The translations under genes and the position numbers were made by a program. A stretch of DNA of 64,000 bases from a virus. Location: positions 1-64,000 of the IMG/VR virus record IMGVR_UViG_3300021085_000025; one strand, written 5' to 3'. Positions within the stretch are counted from its first letter, which is position 1. Each line of letters begins with the position of its first letter. Below, piece by piece: positions 14,662-23,103 of the stretch. The notes beneath the pieces are model-generated. The model saw nothing but the letters and a program-made list of their open reading frames with translations. It was not told the origin of the DNA and did no database searches.

Positions 14662-16493
14662 TTTGGTGAATAAATGGTTATAAGCTCTTCTTTACCCTTA
14701 ACCTTGATTTTGCCTATTTCTTCGCATTTATACTCATCTGGAAGCTGTTCTTGAGTATATGACGAGATGATTGTCTTATAGTCTACATACTCATGTCGTG
14801 CGGCAGTTGCCTCGAGACGGGCTGCAAGATTGACTGCATCTCCAATGACTGAGTAATCAAATCTGGATTCAGAGCCCATGTTACCAACAATGCAATCCCC
14901 GGTGTTAACGCCAGTACCGACATTAATATCAGGAAGGCCTCTTGATTTATATACTTCTTTAAGTTCATTTGTTTTAGCCTCTATTTCTATTGATGATTTA
15001 ACCGCCATTTCGGCATGGTTATCACAAGGCAATGGCGCATTCCAGAATGCCATGATACAATCGCCCATGTATTTGTCTATAGTTCCGCCATTGTTTAATA
15101 TGATCTTGGTCATAGCATCTAAGAATTCATTGACTAATTCTACTAATCCTTCTGGATCATTATTGTTTTTGTAGTGCTCACTAATAGGAGTAAATCCACA
15201 TATATCCATAAATAAGAATGACATTTCTTTACGGTCTCCACCTAATCTTAACAGCTCAGGATTCTTCTGCAACAAGTATACCTGCTTTGGATCTAAATAA
15301 GTCTCAAACTGTTTTTTGATTTGTTGCCTTAGCATGAATTGTTTGTAAAAGTTGCTAAAACTTGATGAAGCAAACACGATTATATATAGTATCATCGAGT
15401 AAGTCATATCAAGGAGAATTTGAGATTCGTACCAGAAGTAGAAAGAGGCGCCAACTGAAGCAGCAACAATCCCGAAGAAGACAATCATTGACCAAACAAT
15501 CGGTAGATAATATACGGCTAAAACAATCACCAGAAACCCAATTACCATTGACAGAATTTCAAGTAGATCAGCCCATAGAGGACGAGATATCGATATTTCA
15601 TCCATTATTGACTGGATGGACGCAGCCTGAATATGATGAGCTGATTGAAGACCAGCAGGAGTCGGAATCTGTGCCGCTAACCCCTTCGCTGTCAATCCAA
15701 TTAGAACTGTTTGGCCCTGAAGATCAGGCAGCTTGGTCCCGACCTCTATTTCCATAAATGTATAATTATGGTTAATCCAGAATGATCCATTAGGATCTGT
15801 AGTAATTCTGAATGGCCTAATAATTATCTCTTCTATACCCACATCGTTTACCTTTACGGTATAAGATAATCGTTCGTTAGACACTCTAAGAAGTTCTAGT
15901 GCAAACGATGGGTATAGTTCCTTATTAATTTGACTTAATAAAGGTATTCTACGCACTAATCCATCAACTTCTGGCATACCATTTATTAATCCAGTACCCC
16001 ATGCACCTTGTTCTATTTCAGTTATATTTGTAACCAATCCTTTATATCTTATAGCCCAATCCAATGGATCACCTGTACCAAATGTTGCTGAACCTACATA
16101 CGGTGCTTTAGTGCTTCTGCCTCTTTCATCTGCATCTTGAGCTAATATAATACCATTGTCGTTTACCCAAGAAGCAAACACTTCATCTCCACCAAATCTA
16201 TCGGCTTCTGGAAACATTAAAGTAAATCCAATTAAGCCTGCATTAGCGTTTCTTAAATCTGATATTAATTGCGCATAGGTTTGACGAGGGAATGGGTATT
16301 GTCCTAATAGACCTAAGGATTCTTCTCCTATATTCAACAGAACAATGTCTGATTTCTTTTCCGGAATTGTAGAAATATATTGATCAAACGTGTTGAGTCT
16401 TAATTGTTCTACCGGAGTTGGATCTGACACCCTTATGCCTATAAGTAAAAAGGCTAAGATGATTGTAGTCCATATTGATGTTAAGTATTTCAT
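14655..16493 (-). CDS. CHASE2-domain adenylate cyclase
   Basis: A 612-residue membrane enzyme. Residues 1-22 are an N-terminal membrane helix; about 30-300 form a CHASE2 sensor domain on the outer side of the membrane (TFDQYI, FPRQTYAQLI, GLIGFTLMFPEADR). Three membrane helices follow (about 311-330, 332-353, 359-378), then a class III nucleotide cyclase domain (about 420-600). All key residues are present: metal Asp430 (FMDICGF) and Asp478 (YMGDC), adenine-specifying Lys474 and Asp546 (RFDYSVIGD), and transition-state Asn555 and Arg559 (NLAARLE). The Lys/Asp pair predicts ATP to cAMP rather than GTP. It is the last gene of the curli-like set. A complete, apparently intact signalling enzyme of this type is unusual in a phage. 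Confidence 0.9.
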   Translation of the reverse strand: MKYLTSIWTTIILAFLLIGIRVSDPTPVEQLRLNTFDQYISTIPEKKSDIVLLNIGEESLGLLGQYPFPRQTYAQLISDLRNANAGLIGFTLMFPEADRFGGDEVFASWVNDNGIILAQDADERGRSTKAPYVGSATFGTGDPLDWAIRYKGLVTNITEIEQGAWGTGLINGMPEVDGLVRRIPLLSQINKELYPSFALELLRVSNERLSYTVKVNDVGIEEIIIRPFRITTDPNGSFWINHNYTFMEIEVGTKLPDLQGQTVLIGLTAKGLAAQIPTPAGLQSAHHIQAASIQSIMDEISISRPLWADLLEILSMVIGFLVIVLAVYYLPIVWSMIVFFGIVAASVGASFYFWYESQILLDMTYSMILYIIVFASSSFSNFYKQFMLRQQIKKQFETYLDPKQVYLLQKNPELLRLGGDRKEMSFLFMDICGFTPISEHYKNNNDPEGLVELVNEFLDAMTKIILNNGGTIDKYMGDCIMAFWNAPLPCDNHAEMAVKSSIEIEAKTNELKEVYKSRGLPDINVGTGVNTGDCIVGNMGSESRFDYSVIGDAVNLAARLEATAARHEYVDYKTIISSYTQEQLPDEYKCEEIGKIKVKGKEELITIYSPKL

Positions 16494-16512
16494 ACGTATA
16501 TATCTATGAATC

Positions 16513-16536
16513 TTCCCTTGAGTGCAAGAGGGAATC
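16513..16536 (-). promoter_or_regulatory. Hairpin upstream of the cyclase
   Basis: Inverted repeat TTCCCT...AGGGAA in the 79-base gap between the second curlin-like gene and the cyclase. There is no T-run after it on the minus strand, so it is more likely an RNA-stability or translation-control hairpin than a terminator. Confidence 0.35.
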
Positions 16537-16572
16537 CGTATTTCATTCGTATTTTTCTTCTTAAATTACTCA

Positions 16573-17289
16573 TCACTCTTGTGTTACCGTTGTAGAGCAG
16601 CCACCAATCGTCATACAGTCTACACTTAGAGTATATGTTTGATTAGTACCACTCATTTGTTTCAAGATTAGATCTGTTCCGTATAAACCGTCAAGTGTTA
16701 TGTTTGCATTGTGAGTTGCGCCAGTGCCTTTTTGACGAATGAACACGTCATTATAATCATTGTAAATAGTAAGGCCTACATTCTTTGCACCATTACTTTG
16801 TTGTTTTATTTGAACTTTATTATAATCTCCGGCTAGATGTAAATCAAAATCATGGCCATCGGATGCACCCGTTTGGTTTGTTTGTTGAACTGCTAATTCA
16901 TTGTTGTCGCCGTATAAAGTAATATCTATTTCATGGCCTCCACTTTCATAGTTATCTACCCACCAAGTTAAATCAGTATCAGAATCAAGTGTAGTCCATG
17001 CAGCGCCTTGAGCAAGTTTCATTTGATTACCTATTCCACTTACTTCATCAAAGGTAATTTTATTAGGGAGTCCACCTGTTGATGTGTTAACCTGGACCAA
17101 ATACATATCTAAACTTGATGCCGTAATATATGAATTCGAGTCTAACATTTCAATATTATTATTATAACCAATTTGATCAACACCCAATTGAAAGTTATCG
17201 CCAGATTGCTCTAATGATATTACGTTATCGTCAGCAAAACAAATTGCTGGTAATAATAACATACTTAAAACAAATATTAATTCTTTCAT
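16573..17289 (-). CDS. Secreted curlin-like repeat protein 2
   Basis: A 238-residue protein with a clear signal peptide (MKELIFVLSMLLLPAICFAD). The mature part has curlin-like repeats of the form N-x-hydrophobic-x-hydrophobic-x-Q-x-G...N (ISLEQSGDNFQLGVDQIGYN; GDNNELAVQQTNQ; GDYNKVQIKQQSNG; DYNDVFIRQKG; LILKQMSG). Two Cys lie near the C-terminus. In bacteria such repeats form the beta-stacked amyloid fibre exported through CsgG. Here csgG and csgF homologues lie upstream in the same operon, which supports export by that channel. Confidence 0.75.
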   Translation of the reverse strand: MKELIFVLSMLLLPAICFADDNVISLEQSGDNFQLGVDQIGYNNNIEMLDSNSYITASSLDMYLVQVNTSTGGLPNKITFDEVSGIGNQMKLAQGAAWTTLDSDTDLTWWVDNYESGGHEIDITLYGDNNELAVQQTNQTGASDGHDFDLHLAGDYNKVQIKQQSNGAKNVGLTIYNDYNDVFIRQKGTGATHNANITLDGLYGTDLILKQMSGTNQTYTLSVDCMTIGGCSTTVTQE

Positions 17290-18399
17290 TTAATTCACCT
17301 GATTTATATAAATGAAGATATCCTCACCCTCATTTCCTGTAATTATTCCATCCCATGTTGGCGTGTATGCTTCTATTGTAAAATTATTACCAGCACCAAT
17401 CTTCAAGTTTATAGCTCCATTTAAATTTCTATATAATACTAATGAGCCATCCTGTAGAAACACATTAAACTGTGATTCATCGTTAAATCCTCTTCTTGCG
17501 CCCTTAATCGTAAATTCACCTAATGTGTCAAATAGATCAGAGCTATCTATAATATCTAATACATCTACTAAGTAATCAACGTTTAATTCATCAATATCTA
17601 ATTCGTTAAAATCATCAAGTTCATCCTTTTCTAACTCATCCTTTTCTAACTCATCAAACTCAAGAAAATCTATATCTAATATTCCCTGGTCTTCATTTGC
17701 ATCATCGGCCATTTCTTCCTTTATCCTCTCCGTTACTGCTGGTGGAGGTGATACAATAAACATGTTATCGATTAATGCAGGTGTAATGCCATTCACTACT
17801 ATCGACTGTGTTGGTGATGAATCTAATGATGATACCATGGTTGCGGCATAGGCTTCGTTTAATGTAACTACCCCACCTTCATTAGAAACTATTATTTCTC
17901 CAGATGGATTACCAGTATCATCTGGTAGTAGTATGATTAGGCTTCTGCCTAATTCATCTACAGTTGTTGTAAAATCTGTTCCCCGTACGGCAATCGAGGC
18001 AGTAGGAGTCTTGATATCAATATTGGCTTTATTCACTAATCCCAATCTTCCAGATGCGAATCTTGCCGTTCCCATTGTAAACTTCATACTCATCTTTGAG
18101 AGTGAAGGGTCAGGATCATAATATATTTCGTCTATTAGTACTTCAGAATGTTCTTTTAAAGACAGTTGAGCTTTATCTAAAAACTCAATGAGCATTCTTC
18201 CGTTACCAGTTTTTGCTTCATCATTTAGTTCTATAGGTATTTGATTAGATACTTTAATTTCTTTACTATTACGCACAATCTGGCTAATGCCAGTCGACTC
18301 TACTATATCACCAATGGAATTAGCTTCAACTCCACTGGCGAATAGTATAAAACTAACTATCGTTAGCTGCGTCTTTCTGATTAATTTGTACAGTAGCAT
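17290..18399 (-). CDS. Secreted FecR-domain protein
   Basis: 369 residues from the ATG at 18399, which gives a good signal peptide (YKLIRKTQLTIVSFILFASG, cleavage after VEA). Residues about 30-200 match a FecR domain (GDIVESTGISQIVRNSKEIK; LSLKEHSEVLIDE; TPTASIAVRGTDFTTTVDE). Then comes a very acidic linker with two copies of ELEKD and a C-terminal beta-rich domain (NVFLQDGSLVLYRNLNGAIN). FecR domains usually sit in periplasmic sensors or surface proteins. Between two curlin-like genes it may anchor or nucleate the fibre. An earlier in-frame start at 18507 would read through the upstream gene. Confidence 0.75.
   Translation of the reverse strand: MLLYKLIRKTQLTIVSFILFASGVEANSIGDIVESTGISQIVRNSKEIKVSNQIPIELNDEAKTGNGRMLIEFLDKAQLSLKEHSEVLIDEIYYDPDPSLSKMSMKFTMGTARFASGRLGLVNKANIDIKTPTASIAVRGTDFTTTVDELGRSLIILLPDDTGNPSGEIIVSNEGGVVTLNEAYAATMVSSLDSSPTQSIVVNGITPALIDNMFIVSPPPAVTERIKEEMADDANEDQGILDIDFLEFDELEKDELEKDELDDFNELDIDELNVDYLVDVLDIIDSSDLFDTLGEFTIKGARRGFNDESQFNVFLQDGSLVLYRNLNGAINLKIGAGNNFTIEAYTPTWDGIITGNEGEDIFIYINQVN
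17621..17650 (-). repeat. 15-bp tandem repeat in the FecR gene
   Basis: Two exact copies of TCATCCTTTTCTAAC (plus strand), coding the repeated acidic unit ELEKD. A likely site of slippage that changes linker length in 5-residue steps without breaking the frame. Confidence 0.8.
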
Positions 18400-19090
18400 T
18401 ATCTGACGTAATATCCAAATTAATGATCGCGTTAGGAGTTGCACAAGGTGAACCTCCCACACAAGTACCTGAAATCTGATTAATATCAATGTCACCACTA
18501 TCTCCATTCCACTCTACAGTCAATGATTGAGAACCATCGTTTTGTAATGTGTTGAAGTTATTGCTGTCACCAGTAATATCAAAATTCCAAGTTATATCAT
18601 CAGATTCAAAATCTAAATCAAATACGTTTGAACTACCTAATAGAATTAAATCAGCATCTAGTCTTTCTGCACTTGATCCAACTTTACCTTGATCTATATC
18701 AAATGTATTACTGTCTCCAGTAATAGCAAAGGCGTAATTAGAAGAATCTGAACTTCCAGTATCTCCAATATTCCAATCAACTTCGTTTGAATCTCCAGTT
18801 GTTGAGAAAGTCAAAGAAGAAGAATCTAAAACCAAAGGACCAAATATTAAGTTCTGATTACCAATTTGATCAATATTAAACGTCAAGCTTGAGCCAACAA
18901 TTGTCATATCTGCCGGACTTGATGAAAAATCATTTAAACCAATCTTGTTACCATAACCTACCTGATCAATAAATAATGTTAATGTGTCACCCGTCTGGTC
19001 TATCCTAATTTCATTATCATCAGTAGCCTGCCCGAAAACAAACGGTGTTAATAACAATCCAACGATAGTTATACTTAAAAGTTTATTCAT
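18353..19090 (-). CDS. Secreted curlin-like repeat protein 1
   Basis: 245 residues from the ATG at 19090. Signal peptide MNKLLSITIVGLLLTPFVFG. The mature protein is rich in Asp, Ser, Asn and Gly with repeated units such as DNEIRIDQTGD, LFIDQVGYGNKIG, FNIDQIGNQN, GDSNTFDIDQGKVG, GDSNNFNTLQNDG and DNATVQINQKD, very like the curlin repeat. It is probably a fibre subunit. Its start overlaps the csgG stop and its end overlaps the FecR gene, so expression is coupled. Confidence 0.8.
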   Translation of the reverse strand: MNKLLSITIVGLLLTPFVFGQATDDNEIRIDQTGDTLTLFIDQVGYGNKIGLNDFSSSPADMTIVGSSLTFNIDQIGNQNLIFGPLVLDSSSLTFSTTGDSNEVDWNIGDTGSSDSSNYAFAITGDSNTFDIDQGKVGSSAERLDADLILLGSSNVFDLDFESDDITWNFDITGDSNNFNTLQNDGSQSLTVEWNGDSGDIDINQISGTCVGGSPCATPNAIINLDITSDNATVQINQKDAANDS

Positions 19091-20039
19091 TTTCGTTTTC
19101 CTCCTTATTTGCATGTCTTACGTTTTTCCCATCGTGTTGATGTGGATGACGATGACCTGCTGTTATATCCCAGAATTTACGGTCGTGACCCTGGTAGATT
19201 AATTCCAGTACGGCCGCTTCAATAGCTGCACGTACTGCATACGTCACACTCTCATTATTACCCACCCCGTCCTCATATTCTATAAGTTGTGTTCCTTGCT
19301 CAATGAATTTGAACAAGTCGCCACCACTTCCGTAAGATAATACCGATTTCTTACTCTGGACGTTTAACAATACTTCACCTGTTAATACTGACACTGCTCT
19401 CACAGATACAGTAACAACATCTTTACGATACATTTTACTAAAACCTATACCAAGAGTCCGTGCACCACGACCACCTGTTTCGGTGTTAGTGTCATAACCA
19501 ATAATTCCTCCCTCTATAATCATTCCAGCGAATAAGAGAGGTCCAACTCCTTTTGATTCACCACCTGCGGCTTTAGCCACATCTTGCCGTGTGGATCTTA
19601 CAATCTGCCTTTCCCTTACAAGATTGTCAATACCTTGTCTTTCTACTACTCTGAACCATGTACCACCACCGGCTGTTTTGAGTGCGTCTATCAATAATTC
19701 AGTACCACCCTGAGTAACTGCGGTAGAGAACGATGCTATGTTATCTACTGATTTTCGTTGGCCTGTTAGATCTTTAAATCCATATACTGCAACAACTGGT
19801 TTATCCTTTGCTGGAGGTAGATTTAATAGGTCTACATACGCTGGTAATCTAACTGCAGTTGGTTCATCAATACAGATATATTTTCTAGCCATTGCTTTTT
19901 GTATACCCATCTGCACATGTCTATTAAAACCTTCGTCATACTTTCCTTCCAAGTCATTGCAATCTTGGTAGTTATCACTCCACTGCGGAACCGACGCGCA
20001 TCCGCTAAGCAATAGCAATATGGCTAGATACTTAACCAC
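19083..20039 (-). CDS. csgG: Curli secretion channel lipoprotein CsgG
   Basis: A 318-residue protein with a lipoprotein signal (LAILLLLSGC, lipid on Cys14) and the CsgG core: KPVVAVYGFKDLTGQRKS, GTWFRVVERQGIDNLVRERQ, GGIIGYDTNTETGGRGARTL, then a transmembrane beta region (VTVSVRAVSVLTGEVLLNVQ). CsgG forms a nonameric outer-membrane pore through which curlin subunits leave. The C-terminus has an unusual His-rich tail (HRHPHQHDG). It follows csgF and precedes the putative substrates, so the operon looks functional. Confidence 0.93.
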   Translation of the reverse strand: MVKYLAILLLLSGCASVPQWSDNYQDCNDLEGKYDEGFNRHVQMGIQKAMARKYICIDEPTAVRLPAYVDLLNLPPAKDKPVVAVYGFKDLTGQRKSVDNIASFSTAVTQGGTELLIDALKTAGGGTWFRVVERQGIDNLVRERQIVRSTRQDVAKAAGGESKGVGPLLFAGMIIEGGIIGYDTNTETGGRGARTLGIGFSKMYRKDVVTVSVRAVSVLTGEVLLNVQSKKSVLSYGSGGDLFKFIEQGTQLIEYEDGVGNNESVTYAVRAAIEAAVLELIYQGHDRKFWDITAGHRHPHQHDGKNVRHANKEENENE

Positions 20040-20517
20040 CGTCTGAGTCCTGACTAAAGTTGCCGCTGCCTACTGGTATTTCAATAACTGTGGTAGTTCC
20101 ATCTGAATCTACAATAGTCATTTTAATAAATTCTGAACCATCATCATTAGTAATAACCTCGTATGTTACAACGTTACCTTCTAACGTAAACGATCCGTAT
20201 CGTACAGAACCATCATTACTAAACATAGATTCTACTAGCTGTTTAGACATCTGTGCATATATTCTACTTTCCAAGTTTCTTATAAACTTAGCCATAGTAG
20301 TATTTGCTTCTTCTCTTTCAGCAGCCTTTCTTGCGGCTACCAATGCATCATGTATTGCCTTTTTACGAGAATGTTCTTGGTTCTCAATCGTTAAATAATG
20401 TGCTCCAGTTCCAGATCCACTGAATGATGGATTTTTGAACCCAAATTTAATCTCGTCAGCTTGTACAGCCAAGGGAAATATACACATCGCTAATACGACT
20501 TTAAATTTCATCTTCAT
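20032..20517 (-). CDS. csgF: Curli assembly factor CsgF
   Basis: A 161-residue protein with a signal peptide (ending AVQADE) and the CsgF start motif IKFGFKNPSFSGSGTGAHYL (compare the NPNFGG segment of E. coli CsgF, which plugs the CsgG pore). A helical middle follows and then a beta C-terminal part (TYEVITNDDGSEFIKMTIVD...VIEIPVGSGNF). CsgF binds the outer mouth of CsgG and guides fibre nucleation. No CsgE was found in the window. Confidence 0.88.
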   Translation of the reverse strand: MKMKFKVVLAMCIFPLAVQADEIKFGFKNPSFSGSGTGAHYLTIENQEHSRKKAIHDALVAARKAAEREEANTTMAKFIRNLESRIYAQMSKQLVESMFSNDGSVRYGSFTLEGNVVTYEVITNDDGSEFIKMTIVDSDGTTTVIEIPVGSGNFSQDSDGG

Positions 20518-20779
20518 CTTTAATCTCTTTTAATTTCTTTTGCCTCTCTCTGTATTCTAGGACTACTTTTACCTTTTCTTGTAATCGTATCATATCTTGA
20601 TCAAGCATTCGGATTTGATCAATAAGTCGTATAAGGCCCATATGCATTTCTTCTAGCTTTGGATCCAATTCTTCATGGATAAACTTCCATATAAAGAAGA
20701 CGAAATAAGCCATCCCTACAATGGCTACACTCGTAAATCCGTACTGCTCGATTAAAACCGCGGGGTTTAAAGCATCCAT
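20501..20779 (-). CDS. Holin-like protein: membrane helix plus coiled coil (92 aa)
   Basis: One hydrophobic helix (about residues 12-34, VAIVGMAYFVFFIWKFI) followed by a charged coiled coil (about 40-85). This layout matches small phage holins of the BhlA/UviB type, but the family match is only in architecture. It lies between the lysozyme group and csgF. A role in lysis or in placing the secretion channel is possible. Confidence 0.6.
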   Translation of the reverse strand: MDALNPAVLIEQYGFTSVAIVGMAYFVFFIWKFIHEELDPKLEEMHMGLIRLIDQIRMLDQDMIRLQEKVKVVLEYRERQKKLKEIKDEDEI

Positions 20780-20782
20780 ATA

Positions 20783-21079
20783 TTAGTCTCTTCTAACGTC
20801 TATTTTGCCGTCTTCTACGAAGTTTTCCGACCTTGCTATTCTATCTATAGGTGGGGTTAACTCCAACGCGCTAGAAACTAACATATCTATCTTTATTATT
20901 TCATTATTCATCGTTCGAGCTCTATTTTCTAGGCTCTTTGTGAATATATTAAGGGTGTCTATTTGGTCTAAAACGCTTGATAGCATTTGTTTTATAATCG
21001 TAAATATAAAAAACCCAGACGCTAATGCGCCTGCAATCGGCAATCCTACATCATTGATTAGACCAAATATTTCTGGCAT
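20783..21079 (-). CDS. Holin-like protein: membrane helix plus coiled coil (98 aa)
   Basis: A second protein of the same design: hydrophobic segment (LPIAGALASGFFIFTIIKQM, about 13-32), then a coiled coil (QIDTLNIFTKSLENRARTMN). It ends in DVRRD. It is directly adjacent to the preceding one; the two could work as a holin/antiholin pair or form a hetero-complex. Confidence 0.6.
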   Translation of the reverse strand: MPEIFGLINDVGLPIAGALASGFFIFTIIKQMLSSVLDQIDTLNIFTKSLENRARTMNNEIIKIDMLVSSALELTPPIDRIARSENFVEDGKIDVRRD

Positions 21080-21324
21080 TAGCTGCTTTTTGCAATACTG
21101 ACTGCTTTAAGCCCAGCACCACCTTCTAAGGTATCAGCTGGCATCTTAGAAACTAATTCGATTGCTTTACTTGGAATAGTCATAGTTCCAATAACCGTAG
21201 ATCCAGTTTTCTGAGTCATGACAACATCCGCTGCAGTACTGTTATATACTCTTACCAATGTCGCTTTACCCATATCAGTAGCTGATGCTAAATCGCCCTG
21301 ACTTCCTAATAATCTGATTTTCAT
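21079..21324 (-). CDS. Small conserved beta-rich protein (81 aa)
   Basis: MKIRLLGSQGDLASATDMGK, then VRVYNSTAADVVMTQKTGST. Resembles small proteins found next to structural or lysis genes of marine T4-like phages, probably a beta-sandwich virion part. It overlaps the next ATG by one base. Confidence 0.65.
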   Translation of the reverse strand: MKIRLLGSQGDLASATDMGKATLVRVYNSTAADVVMTQKTGSTVIGTMTIPSKAIELVSKMPADTLEGGAGLKAVSIAKSS

Positions 21325-21336
21325 TCTTTTCTCCTG

Positions 21337-21528
21337 TTATAAACTAATTAAATTCAGTTCTTCTAAACTTTTATGCCAGTCTGAGTATCTAAAAAGGCCT
21401 TGCTTTTTATGACACCAATACCAACCTTTACTTTCTTGTTCCTCTTGTGGAATACTAGATTCTACCTTTAAAGGGCCTCTAGCCTTCCCATAAGTCGTTC
21501 TGCTCTGTTCGTCACTTGCTTGTACCAT
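21337..21528 (-). CDS. Small hypothetical protein (63 aa)
   Basis: The conserved-looking C-terminal half (SKGWYWCHKKQGLFRYSDWH) suggests a real gene. It overlaps the 3' end of the lysozyme gene by 61 bases in another frame. The true start could be later with a non-ATG codon. Confidence 0.5.
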   Translation of the reverse strand: MVQASDEQSRTTYGKARGPLKVESSIPQEEQESKGWYWCHKKQGLFRYSDWHKSLEELNLISL

Positions 21529-21932
21529 CTTGAATCTCTCCCTTCAATAGCCGCTGTCGGCCAATCACCACATTGCAGCGCTGCGTTGTGTTTATTAAAT
21601 TTACTTAAGCGCGTAAGTCCCATGTTGAACATCATGTTCGCAATGACTTGTTTCACTTCTTGGGGATAACCTTCCCATTCTTCGTGTAATTTTTTACAAT
21701 CTTCGACTACTGTTTCTACATCCTTGGCAAAACATTCAACGACTCTATCCTCTGCCACTGGAGTACCGACCTCCAGCCCATGTTCTGGGTCTCCTTCAAG
21801 TACCAAGTGTCCAATGCCAAATGTAGCATAACCGAGGTGATCATTATAAATTTCATTTACTTGTCCCTCATCTATAATTAATTGTTCTCTTAATTGATCA
21901 ATATCAATATCTGTGTCTTTATTCCAAAACAT
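21468..21932 (-). CDS. e: Endolysin, T4-type lysozyme (GH24)
   Basis: A 154-residue protein matching T4 lysozyme (164). The catalytic triad positions are conserved: Glu in LIIDEGQ (T4 Glu11), Asp in IYNDHLGY (Asp20) and Thr in ATFGIGH (Thr26). The C-terminal signature DSRWYKQVTNRAERLM matches SRWYNQTPNRAKRV of T4. It cuts peptidoglycan after holin release; there is no signal peptide. It is shorter at the C-terminus than T4 by about 10 residues. Confidence 0.93.
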   Translation of the reverse strand: MFWNKDTDIDIDQLREQLIIDEGQVNEIYNDHLGYATFGIGHLVLEGDPEHGLEVGTPVAEDRVVECFAKDVETVVEDCKKLHEEWEGYPQEVKQVIANMMFNMGLTRLSKFNKHNAALQCGDWPTAAIEGRDSRWYKQVTNRAERLMGRLEAL

Positions 21933-21942
21933 GTTATTTTCC

Positions 21943-22812
21943 TTAGAATATTACCTGTGCTTGCGCGTTTAAGTCAGCTTTAACGTATACGTAGTATGTT
22001 GGTGAGCTAGTTTTAGTAAATGTGAATTTAAATATTGGATCAGCTGATACTGTGCAAAAAGTTTGACCGAATGGGAAACCGCCATAAGCGTCAGCAAAAC
22101 ATTCAATATCTACCCTTAAAGTTTGAGGGGTAAAAGAGCTACTTGTTTGAACTGGTATTGTTGCAGTACCGGTATGTGTCCACAGATCTGTTCCGCTGTT
22201 ATAGGTCAATGTATTAAAACCAGTCTTAGTCACACTAATTTCTGCATTACTAGTACCACCACTAACAGTTCCATTTTGATCTATTTCAACTGCACATTTA
22301 TATCCGCTATCAATACCTATAATTTCAATTGAAGGGTTGGGTGGTAAATCACCAGCACCAGTACCTAAAGTAATTTCAGTTCCGTCTGGTTCGTAATAGC
22401 GATCGTCATCATCCGCTTGCAAGCGGGCGTTTGCAATTGGCTGAGCACGAATTCCAACATTCCCTGCAAGATTATAATATATATAAAACCTAGCCATAGC
22501 TTGAGCATCACATTGTTCACCTGAGCCTTGTATGTCAGATTCCGCTTGTGAGAAAATACCTTTACTTGGATTGCCGGTTTCATTACCTCTAACTGTAAAA
22601 TCAGCATAGACTGCCGACCAACCATGAAATTCTGAAATGCCATATGGCGCAGTCCCATTCGGTGTTCCGGTAAGATCCACTGAGGCGTAATCGTTTGTAC
22701 CATTTACTGATAATCCTTTAAGACTTACGTTGGTTCTTTCAGTAGTAGATCCTTGTTTTTCATCAAGAATCGTCTGTAACGATATCTGGTTTGGTGAACT
22801 TGGTAGTGCCAT
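21943..22812 (-). CDS. Virion structural or fibre-like protein
   Basis: A 289-residue protein starting MALPSSPNQISLQTILDEKQ, the start typical of phage appendage and structural proteins, with an SEFHG motif near residue 63. The rest is Thr/Ser/Gly-rich beta structure with several Cys. It may be a fibre tip or head decoration. No membrane segment. It belongs to the late unit started at 23096-23103. Confidence 0.6.
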   Translation of the reverse strand: MALPSSPNQISLQTILDEKQGSTTERTNVSLKGLSVNGTNDYASVDLTGTPNGTAPYGISEFHGWSAVYADFTVRGNETGNPSKGIFSQAESDIQGSGEQCDAQAMARFYIYYNLAGNVGIRAQPIANARLQADDDDRYYEPDGTEITLGTGAGDLPPNPSIEIIGIDSGYKCAVEIDQNGTVSGGTSNAEISVTKTGFNTLTYNSGTDLWTHTGTATIPVQTSSSFTPQTLRVDIECFADAYGGFPFGQTFCTVSADPIFKFTFTKTSSPTYYVYVKADLNAQAQVIF

Positions 22813-23075
22813 TACTTAATAATCTCCGTAATCAAATCTTCGAATTGTTCTATCTTCTCGACCCTGTTAGGCCATAGAATATATTCCTTTTCAGGATTCT
22901 TCTTTAAATTTGTTAATAAGGGAAGTATAGAATTATAAAGCTTATTTAGCTTATCTTCTAATTCATGAGCAGTGGCCGAAGCAGTAGATGCCTCAGACTT
23001 TACCGATTGTACGGCTTCAAGCTCGTTTTCATCAACGGCAGTAAAGCCAAAATCAAAATCTAATAAATCACTCAT
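22812..23075 (-). CDS. Conserved T4-like hypothetical (87 aa)
   Basis: Begins MSDLLDFDFGFTAVDENELE and ends NPEKEYILWPNRVEKIEQFE, both highly conserved patterns in cyanophage-type T4-like phages. A helical, acidic protein with no known function. It is first in the late operon; RBS AAGGAGAG precedes the ATG. Confidence 0.75.
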   Translation of the reverse strand: MSDLLDFDFGFTAVDENELEAVQSVKSEASTASATAHELEDKLNKLYNSILPLLTNLKKNPEKEYILWPNRVEKIEQFEDLITEIIK

Positions 23076-23095
23076 GTAATTCTCTCCTTTACTAT

Positions 23096-23103
23096 TATTT
23101 ATA
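23096..23103 (-). promoter_or_regulatory. Late promoter for the lysis/curli operon
   Basis: TATAAATA on the minus strand (TATTTATA on plus) in the gap upstream of the gene at 22812-23075. The +1 is expected near 23090. No other clear promoter lies between here and 14655, so the structural, lysis, curli and cyclase genes may form one late transcript of about 8.4 kb. Confidence 0.65.

Noticed and set aside
15362-15757. 131-codon plus-strand frame rich in Gln/Ser
   Set aside because: Antisense shadow of the cyclase gene.
21337-21528. Frameshifted C-terminal extension of the lysozyme
   Set aside because: The lysozyme already ends at its natural length with the NRAERLM signature; there is no slippery site, so a separate small gene is more likely.
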